Positions 53,703 to 62,400 of a stretch of 64,000 nucleotides of DNA are shown piece by piece. The notes under the pieces were generated by a model. It was given only the letters and a program-made list of their open reading frames with translations. It ran no database searches and was not told the origin of the DNA. A program made the position numbers and the translations under genes. Within the stretch, counting starts at the first letter, position 1. Every line of letters begins with the position of its first letter. This DNA is from an uncultured Clostridium sp. (GTDB lineage: Bacteria; Bacillota; Clostridia; Oscillospirales; Acutalibacteraceae): assembly GCA_902471875.1 (NCBI GenBank), contig CABRLN010000006.1:1-64000 (forward strand), read 5' to 3'.

Positions 53703-54716
53703 TTACAGCTTTATTCCAAATTCTTCAATTTTAGGAATTAAACCGATTCTTGGCTTATCAGGGTCAGGAAGCTGAGGAAAATCATAAGCAGGGTAGTCGT
53801 TACCCTCTACAATAGCAGGACCATTTGGTGTAAGACAAACATCCCAGCCAACATATCTGAATTCAGGTATAACCATTGCAGCCTTTTTAACCATAGCTTT
53901 TACCTCATCCATAAACGGCAACTTATATCCAACAAATTTTATTCCTGTTGCAGGGTGAGCATCATAATTAACCAAAGCAGAGGTATGTCCCTGACCGATA
54001 ATTTCACCCTTATCAAGGTCAAAGTGACAGGCAAGACCGCCGTTTTCAAGATTGTCAACAAATCCGCCGTTGTTTCCCATTTTAAATACGGCATATAAAA
54101 TATGTGCCTCACCGTTATTAACCAGTGTAACTACACGCAAACAGTTTAATGAGTTTGGATAAATTTCAGCAGCTTGAGGGTGCTGTACTATAACCTCTTC
54201 TATTACACCAAAATTCTTTTCAGGGTTGGTAATATACTGCCAAAGCTCTTGTGTATTTGTAAAATCGGCAGTTTTAATTTTTTCAATGCCCTTACCGCTT
54301 TCACCTATATAAGGTTTAGCAAAAAAGTAATCTTTACCCTGTACAAACTTTTCAAATCTTTGATAATCTATTTTAGCAACATCTAAAATCTCTCTGCCCA
54401 TAAACTCAGCAAATTTTTCATCAAATAGATTTTTCTCATCGAAAATCTGAGAATATCTTAAATCATTAAGCGTTGTAACCAATTTCTTATTCTTCATACG
54501 GGTAAGATATGTTTTTCTTTCTTTAGCTTTCATATTATAAAATTCAAATATAATATAATCATTATAGCCCGCACCATATTTTATGGTACAGCCTACCATG
54601 TCAAAAAACAATCCAACCTTGCTTTTACCTGTTTTTTCATGAATAATATCGATTTTCTCGAACATCTTTTTAAACTTTGCTCCACCTAAAACTCTGGCAA
54701 CATATTTAATGTTCAT
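53703..54716 (-). CDS. Sugar-transfer-associated ATP-grasp protein
   Basis: A 337-residue ATP-grasp enzyme of the ATPgrasp_ST type found near glycan genes. The central region has the KPYIGESGKGI nucleotide-binding loop (about 136-146), an EEVIVQHP segment and a C-terminal VEGNDYPAYD segment with metal-binding acidic and Asn residues. ATP-grasp enzymes join a carboxylate to an amine or similar nucleophile through an acyl-phosphate. It lies 63 bp downstream of the diaminobutyrate-type aminotransferase gene, with a weak hairpin between. A joint pathway is plausible but unproven. Confidence 0.82.
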   Translation of the reverse strand: MNIKYVARVLGGAKFKKMFEKIDIIHEKTGKSKVGLFFDMVGCTIKYGAGYNDYIIFEFYNMKAKERKTYLTRMKNKKLVTTLNDLRYSQIFDEKNLFDEKFAEFMGREILDVAKIDYQRFEKFVQGKDYFFAKPYIGESGKGIEKIKTADFTNTQELWQYITNPEKNFGVIEEVIVQHPQAAEIYPNSLNCLRVVTLVNNGEAHILYAVFKMGNNGGFVDNLENGGLACHFDLDKGEIIGQGHTSALVNYDAHPATGIKFVGYKLPFMDEVKAMVKKAAMVIPEFRYVGWDVCLTPNGPAIVEGNDYPAYDFPQLPDPDKPRIGLIPKIEEFGIKL

Positions 54717-54741
54717 ATTTTATAATCTCCCCCGATTAAAT

Positions 54742-54765
54742 AAGGCAGAGTATTAACTCTGCCTT
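54742..54765 (-). terminator. Hairpin between aminotransferase and ATP-grasp genes
   Basis: A 10-bp perfect stem (54742-54751 with 54756-54765) and a 4-nt loop. The following U-tract is short when read leftward, so it may only partly stop transcription into the ATP-grasp gene. Confidence 0.6.
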
Positions 54766-54779
54766 TTAATGCAAAATTT

Positions 54780-56045
54780 TTATTTTATCTGTGTCAAACA
54801 CTCTGCAATAGCTTCTTTAAGTTTTGCCAATCCTTCAAGTAAAATTTCCTTTTCAATTACAAGCGGCGGCATAATTTTTACAACAGAGTTCTTTCTGCCT
54901 GCGCATTCAACAATAAGTTTTTTCTCAAAAGCAACCTCTGTAACCCTTTCACTTAAACCTTCAATAGGAATATTATCAAACTCAATACCCCAAATCATAC
55001 CAATTCCTCTTAGCTGCAAACGGCTGTCAAGGGTAAGAATTTCTTTTTCAATAAATTCTTTTATAATTTCACCGCTTTTTACAGCCTGCTGCTCTACCTT
55101 TTCGTTTAGCATATACTCAAGGCCTGCCTTAGCGGCAACAAAAGCCAGCTGATTACCACGGAAAGTACCGTTATGCTCACCCGGTGCCCACTTGTCAAGT
55201 TCAGGCTTAAACAGTGTTAACGCAAGCGGTAATCCATAACCGCCAATAGACTTTGAAAGAACAAAAATATCAGGCTTAATACCGGCTCTTTCGAAAGAAA
55301 AATATGTGCCTGTTCTTGCACAGCCAACTTGAATATCATCTACCATTAAAAGAATATCATTGTCATCGCAGAATTTACGTAAACGCTGAAGATACTCAAC
55401 CTCAAACACCTGAATACCGCCCTCAGCCTGTACTGTTTCAATAACAACCGCAGCAGGCTTTTCAATAGCTGAATGATCATCATCAAGTAACATCTGCATA
55501 TATTCAATAGTATCAAAATTAGGATTCATATAAGGTGCAGGAATATGTGTAACATTTTCAAGCTTAACTCCTGCCCCCTTTCTAGCGCCCAAGTCTGTTG
55601 TAAGTGCAAGTGCACCCAAGGTCATACCATGAAAACAACCCATAAGTGCAAAAACATTGCTTCTGCCTGTTACTTTTCTTGCAATTTTCAAACCTGCCTC
55701 AACAGCATTTGTACCTGTAGGACCAGGGAACATTATTTTATAGTCTAGGCCTCGCGGCTTAAGAACTTTTTCCTGCATAAAATCAATAAATTCACGTTTA
55801 GGTGAAGTATACATATCAAGTGCGTGAATAATACCATCACTCTCTAAATACTCAATTAGCTTTGGTTTAATATAATTATTATTGTGACCATAGTTTACAG
55901 CACCTGCACCGCAAAAAAAGTCAATATATTCATTTCCAAGTTCATCAAAAAGCTTAGAGCCCTTTGCCTGCGAGAATACTGTAGGAAAATGTCTGCAATA
56001 TGAGCGAACCTCTGATTCATATTTTTCAAATGTCTGAGTATTCAA
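54780..56045 (-). CDS. Class III aminotransferase, diaminobutyrate-2-oxoglutarate type
   Basis: A 421-residue PLP enzyme close to EctB/diaminobutyrate aminotransferases. The FEKYESEVRSYCRHFP start is characteristic of that group. GPTGTNAVEAGLKIARK (about 110-126) binds the PLP phosphate, DDIQVG holds the Asp for the pyridine nitrogen, and the Lys in SKSIGGYG is the Schiff-base lysine. It would move an amino group between glutamate and aspartate semialdehyde or a similar substrate. No ATG gives a good start; TTG 56045, 8 nt after AAAGAGG, fits the family N-terminus. No ectA or ectC is present. Confidence 0.85.
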   Translation of the reverse strand: MNTQTFEKYESEVRSYCRHFPTVFSQAKGSKLFDELGNEYIDFFCGAGAVNYGHNNNYIKPKLIEYLESDGIIHALDMYTSPKREFIDFMQEKVLKPRGLDYKIMFPGPTGTNAVEAGLKIARKVTGRSNVFALMGCFHGMTLGALALTTDLGARKGAGVKLENVTHIPAPYMNPNFDTIEYMQMLLDDDHSAIEKPAAVVIETVQAEGGIQVFEVEYLQRLRKFCDDNDILLMVDDIQVGCARTGTYFSFERAGIKPDIFVLSKSIGGYGLPLALTLFKPELDKWAPGEHNGTFRGNQLAFVAAKAGLEYMLNEKVEQQAVKSGEIIKEFIEKEILTLDSRLQLRGIGMIWGIEFDNIPIEGLSERVTEVAFEKKLIVECAGRKNSVVKIMPPLVIEKEILLEGLAKLKEAIAECLTQIK

Positions 56046-56103
56046 AATTTCATCCTCTTTCCATATTATTACAAGTATGTCAATATACATTTAATTAATA
56101 ACG

Positions 56104-56132
56104 ATTTTACCCCGAATATATGGGTTTGTCAA
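56104..56132 (-). promoter_or_regulatory. Promoter of the aminotransferase gene
   Basis: Reading leftward, perfect TTGACA (56132-56127), a 17-bp spacer and TAAAAT (56109-56104). Between here and the terminator at 56334 no gene or motif is seen. Confidence 0.8.
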
Positions 56133-56333
56133 GCAAATAGAATTAATATCACATTTAGTACAAAAATAGAAATAATTGAGAGGTTTTTTCCTTACAATTT
56201 GTTGTGGCTATAAACAGTTAAATACATCATTACACATAAGCTTATTATAGCAAATACTACTAATAAATATGTCTAAGCTTTAAAATAAAGCGTTTTTTAT
56301 TAAGCCCTGTCTATAAAAATAAAAAACAAAAAA

Positions 56334-56371
56334 TCACCGCAAAGCACTTAAAACATTGCACTTTGCGGTGA
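56334..56371 (-). terminator. Terminator of the giant surface protein gene
   Basis: An 11-bp perfect stem (56334-56344 with 56361-56371), followed leftward by U-rich sequence. It lies 77 bp after the stop codon. Confidence 0.88.
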
Positions 56372-56448
56372 CATTTTATATTATTGCTATCATACAATAA
56401 CAATAAGCCTTATAACAGAATTAATATTTAAGGTCTTAAATTTTACTC

Positions 56449-59400
56449 CTAGGATGTAATAGCTAGGGTTAAAATATTTTTCATAACAGCCTCCCAAGCA
56501 CTGTCAAAGCCTTCTCCTACTAATTCTTCATTGCCTGTGACTGTACCATACATTACTTTAATTGCTCTTCCCAAATCATCTGCCTCGGTACCAACTAAAT
56601 CACACATCATATGCAAACATAGCGATGTAATCTGCTGAACACCTTCAATAGATTCGTCAGCATATGTTAGGATAGAATCAAGTAAGTCTGCATAATATCC
56701 GCCAATTGTTATCAAACTGGAAGCACCTTCAAATATATCAAGGTCTGTTAATTCGTTAATAGCTTCTTGACCTACTTTCAAATAAAGATTTCCAATTGAA
56801 GTATATTGACTAACTTCCATTGCTAGCAGTATGTAATATAGGCTATGGCAGATGGCAAATGTATTACAGAAAAAGTCATCATAGTTTGCGCCAATTGACT
56901 CAAAGAACTCATAGGTTACAAAATTATTAATAACATCGTCAAGGTCATCAGTATCTGACGAGCTACCTCCATTTATTCCTCCGGAAATTTTGAATACAAA
57001 ATGATTATAGTTTTCAAAATCACCTATAATGTAGCCTGTACCTTTCCAACTGCCAATAGTAACCTCTTTATCAGGAATAAGCACCATATTACCTTGGTTA
57101 ACTGCATCACGAATTTCATTTTTTACAGAAGAACTAACTGAAATGTTATTTATTTGTTCATTATAGTTTTTGGCATTTATAGGAATCATATTATATCCCT
57201 CTTCAGCTGCCTTAAACAATACGCTCATTGTAGAAACACTTTTATGACCAAGCAGCATTTCCCAAATAAAGCCTTCATATAGTGACTCTATTGTACCAGT
57301 TGAGAACATATAATCATTTCGTGCTTCTTTATCACCAGACCTGCTTGATGTGTAAACACTGTTCATATCAACATCTATGAAGAATCTGCCTGGTAATACC
57401 TTAGTATGCTGATTCATGAAATTAAGTTCGGTGTTTATTTCATAGCCTGTTACAGCCACTTTAAGTTGATTTCCACGTTCAATATTGTTCATTGCAGCTT
57501 TTATTGCATTTTGTGCATCACAATACATAAAGTAAGCATTACCGGCATAAGCAAGATATGTACCAACCTTTGCTTCATCATAATAGGTTTTTGCTGTAGG
57601 AGTTTTGTCGTTAATAGCCATTGGATTTTCTTCTGTAGCTGTATTAAACATTCTGTTATATGTTTGTTCTGAAATGTAACCTGTATCTAGAATTACGGAA
57701 TACATACTTCCGGCTACAAGTTCATCTGTAAATGAATTTGTATTACCTCCGCTTTTAACGGTAAATTGTAACTGTTGTTCATTGCCCAATGTTGTTTCGG
57801 GACCATAAGAAACAATTTCACCATCAATAGTTAATGCCGGTTTAAATACATTTCCTGCAACAGCTGAACTGCCAAGCTCAAATATTGTACCGTTTCCTGT
57901 ATTTCCAACATATTGTACAGTTATTCGCTTACCATACAAATCAACTGATTTGTATGTACCCAATGTATAGCGGTCAAAATAGTCTTCCATATATAAAGTA
58001 ATTGTATCTGACATATTATTGTTAATAGCAGCAAATGTATTTCCTTGTGACTTAACAGTATATTGCAACTTTGAAGGCAAAGCTGTGAATGTCTGTTGCT
58101 TTATTACACGATCAGAAACAGAGTCAGCTACATCTTTAGATGATATAGAATCAATAATTGAAGATATTTCTGTACCTGAATATGCATTTAATACATCTTG
58201 GGTATGAAGCTGTTTATGTGCAATATCCTGGCTGATTTCTTTTACGATTAATTCAGATGGCTTAATAGATGTATCAAGCTGCACCCAAACACCTAAATCT
58301 TTTTTAGCTTCATCAGTTTCTCCAATCATGCTGTAAGGCACATAAACCTCTACCCAAACTTGGTCCATAGTTAACATATTATTAGTTCTATTTAAAACAC
58401 ATTTTCTGCCTGAATTTGATATCATCTCACACGCAGCTGTAAAGTCAGAAGCACCGAACAAAGATTTAAGCTGGTCTTCCGTAAGTGTAATACTACCTGA
58501 CGCATATCTTGCAGGATATCCCATTTCACGCATAAATCCAATAAGCAAGCTCGCTTGGTCATAGTCATTACCATGACATGTCTCATAAGCACCTACAGCA
58601 CCTCGGCGAGAATTAATATAGCTTTCATATTTTATATTATTAACTACATAAGCATAAGCGTCAACAGGACTATTAAATGAATTTTTTATATTCTGCATTT
58701 CTTCGGTAAGCATTGTTTCTGTCGTTTGTGTCAGATATTGCTTCATCGCCTCACTGTTGACATCAGCTTCATAAGAAGATGCTGCTGTTATTGTGAATAC
58801 CTTAGTATCAGTAACACCTTGTTCATCTACACCGGTTGCTGTAAATGTATATTCACCTGCAGTATCTAATGTAAATTTATAAACATTGCTGTCAGCTTCG
58901 TCACAAGTAATATCTTTTCCTGTTGTATCACAACGTAAAGACGTTGTTTTAAATGGATAATTGTCAGAAGATGACAATGTTACAGTTGTTTCAGAACCAA
59001 CCTTTACAACTCTGTCAGCAGTTACAAGTAATTTATGACCCTCTAAGCTATCATATACATACTTTACAAATTCTGCAGTTACATAGTTGCCGGATTCATC
59101 TTCAGCCTTTATTTTAAATGTAACATCACCAGCAGATGAAGGTGTAAATTCAAACTGCTCATTCATAGAATCGTAATTTAATGGTGTATCATTTGCTGTA
59201 ATAGTTACAGTAACTTTGCCACTGTCATCAGTTGCGTTTACCTTAATATATGCCAAAGTTCCAATCTGCCATTGTTCAGGTGAATATGTAATACTGTTTA
59301 TAATTGGACAAGTTACATCTGAAGATTTAAGAACTGTAAATTTACAGCTAGCCTCCGATATATTACCTGAAGTATCTGTAGCTTTAATAGAAATTATATA

Positions 59401-62400
59401 TTCTCCAGGTTCAAAGCTTGAAGGAAGGTTAAGTATTCCATCTGCATACTCTAAAGCAGTATCATTCAGATATGCCTCTACTGTTTTAATTTCCAGATTA
59501 TCAGAAATAACATAATCAAACAAAGGTGTTTCGTTAAAAGCGTATTTTTCCTTGTCTGTAGTAATTGATACAGTAGGCGCTTCTGTGTCCTTTACATTAA
59601 TTGTTGTTGTTGATGTTGCAACATTGCCTGAAGTGTCTGCACAAGTTACTACAAATTTATGAACACCTGCTGTCAAATTTTCAATGGTGACAATAAACGA
59701 ATCCCCTGAAACATCAACTGCCTGACCGTCAAAGCTGGCATTAACAGTAGTAGTATCCAGTTTATAGTTATCAGTTATTTTTACAGTAAATTCTGCTGTA
59801 TCGCCCATAGCATAAGTACTTTTATTTTTTGTAACGCTAATGCTAGGTCTAGATGTATCTACAACATTAGTTGTAAATGTTCTTTCACTTACATTTCCGG
59901 CTGTATCAGTAGCAACCACCTTAATATTATATTGACGGAAATCACTTGTGTCAAAATAAAATCTGTTATTTTCATCAAGGGTTACTTCTTCACCGTTAAC
60001 ATAAACTTTATAATCCTTTACAGCTATATTATCATTTACTGTTACAGTCATATATTGTTTACTCAATATTTGTAATTTGCTATTGCAGCTAAGATTAATA
60101 GTTGGGGGGGTGGTATCTTTTTGAATAACTTTTAATACTTTAGTTGCTGTAGCTTCATTGCCGGCGTCGTCTTTAGCTATAGCTTTAAAGGTAACATTTT
60201 TATAACCATTTGCATTCAAATTTGTATCATCTGAAGTATATACAAAGGTGTTATCTTCTAATAATGTTTGTTCAACATCATTTACATAGAAACGCAAATC
60301 TGTAACCTTAACATTATCAGTAGCTGTAACCTTTACAGTAACATTTTCACCGGCAACTATTTCGTTATTACTTAGTGCAATGTTAACTGAAGGCCTGTTT
60401 ACATCTGCAGTACATTTAACATTTTTTGTAACAACTGTCTGGTTTCCATGTTTATCTACAACTGTTGCTTCAAATACATAATCACCTACAGCCTCCGGCT
60501 TAAATGTATAGTTATACTTATTATTTTCACCAGGAGTCATTGTTATTTCTTCGCCATTTAGTGTAACCTTGTATGATTCCAGTCCTGTTTGATTGTCATA
60601 TGCTGTTAATACAACATCCATACTATTACCCAAAACAATGCTTGAAGGACAATTAAAATTACAATATGGCTTACTTGTATCGGTTCTAAAGGTTATTGTT
60701 CGTTGCAACTCGTCTGTTAAACCTGCTTTATCTGTTACAATAGCTTTTAATATACAACTGCCTTCTTCTTCTTTGGTAAAAGTATATTTACCGTTTTCAT
60801 CTAACTCTACCACATTATCATCAAGCATAAGTACAACACTTTCAACAGCATAGTTATCTGAAGCAATTGTTGTTACAGTTACGTCTTGACCACAATAAGG
60901 TGAATAATTACTAAACTGCATTGTAACAGATGGTCTTGTGCTATCAACAAATACGTCTTTCTTATACTCAACATAATTACCATACTGGTCAAATGCACGC
61001 ACAACTATCACACAATTATCATTAGCATAAGCATAATTACAGGTAAATGATGCTGCATTTCCATTTGTTACATCTATATAGGCAGCTCGTCTTAAACCGC
61101 CCTCAGCATATTTGCTTTCAGGATAATAATAAACACGTGACCATGCAACCTGTTCCGGATGGTTATATGAAATATTAAGATTAATTGCATCGCCATATTT
61201 TATAATTTCAGGAATACCGGTAACTGTCATTTCCAAATCAGGAATAATATTAGAATCACCTTCTGACTTGCTAATGGTATCCTGTTTTTCAATTGTAAGT
61301 TTTAGCGAAGCCTTTCTTTCAACACCACCAACAGTTTTTACAGACACATTTACTATATAGCTGCCAACCTTTGTAAATGTTATATATTTAAACAAATCAT
61401 TTTGACTTTTTATAACTATATTATCTTCTGTAACATTGCCTTCACTGTCAGTAATGCTCCATTCTACATTTTTAATATTGTCATTATATCCTTTTGTGTC
61501 TAGCCACATTGCAACAGGAGAATTTGCTTTTTTACTGCCGCTGCTGCAAATGCTTATTTGATCAGGCAAAGATGAATTATCAGGCTGCTGATTATCGTCA
61601 GAATAAATAGTAAGGTCATAAAGCACAGGGGTATTGCCATCGGCAGATACATTCATTTTAACTTCTGTTTTAATATATCTTCCGTTTAAACCTTGAAGTG
61701 ATTGATTATTACTTACTTTTACAGGTTCACTAAAGTTTTCACCATCATCACTGACACTTAAGTAAACATCTATTGAAGATGTTCCGTTGTACTCAGCGTT
61801 CCAATTCACTAAAGACCAAGTACAGCCGTCTTTTCCGCTGTCATAAACATTACTTGTCCATTTGCCGTTTGAAACATAATCATTTTTACCAACAATTACA
61901 TCTTCCAAATTGACAATTGTGCCATTTCCGCTTCTATCGTAATATGTCAATTTTGTATCTTTGGTAATTACTTGATAACTTTCACCTGTTATAAGCTCAG
62001 GTTTTAAAGGTAACTTAATTTCTTTTGTTGTGTCAATATCAATAGAACTGTATGTCCAAGATACTGTAGCAGAACCGTCGTCATTGTAAATAATTGAAGA
62101 CGGGGCATTTTCAGCAGATGCAGTGTCAAGATATGCTTTATTGACAACAGTAGTTGTCAATGTAACATCATTACCTGCAGAATTATAAACTTCACCAGCA
62201 AACTGCAAAATACTTTCTGAAATTTCATTTGCATCAAGACTAATTTTGTAATACCCCTTTGTTACGTCTGCCAATTCTTGCATTGCATAACCCTCATAGG
62301 TATTTTCGTTAAATACTTTTGGAGCATCGTTCAGCTGATAAACTATAACCTTTATTCCTTGCTTTTTAGCTTGTTCTGCAATCCTCTCTATACTCTTAGT

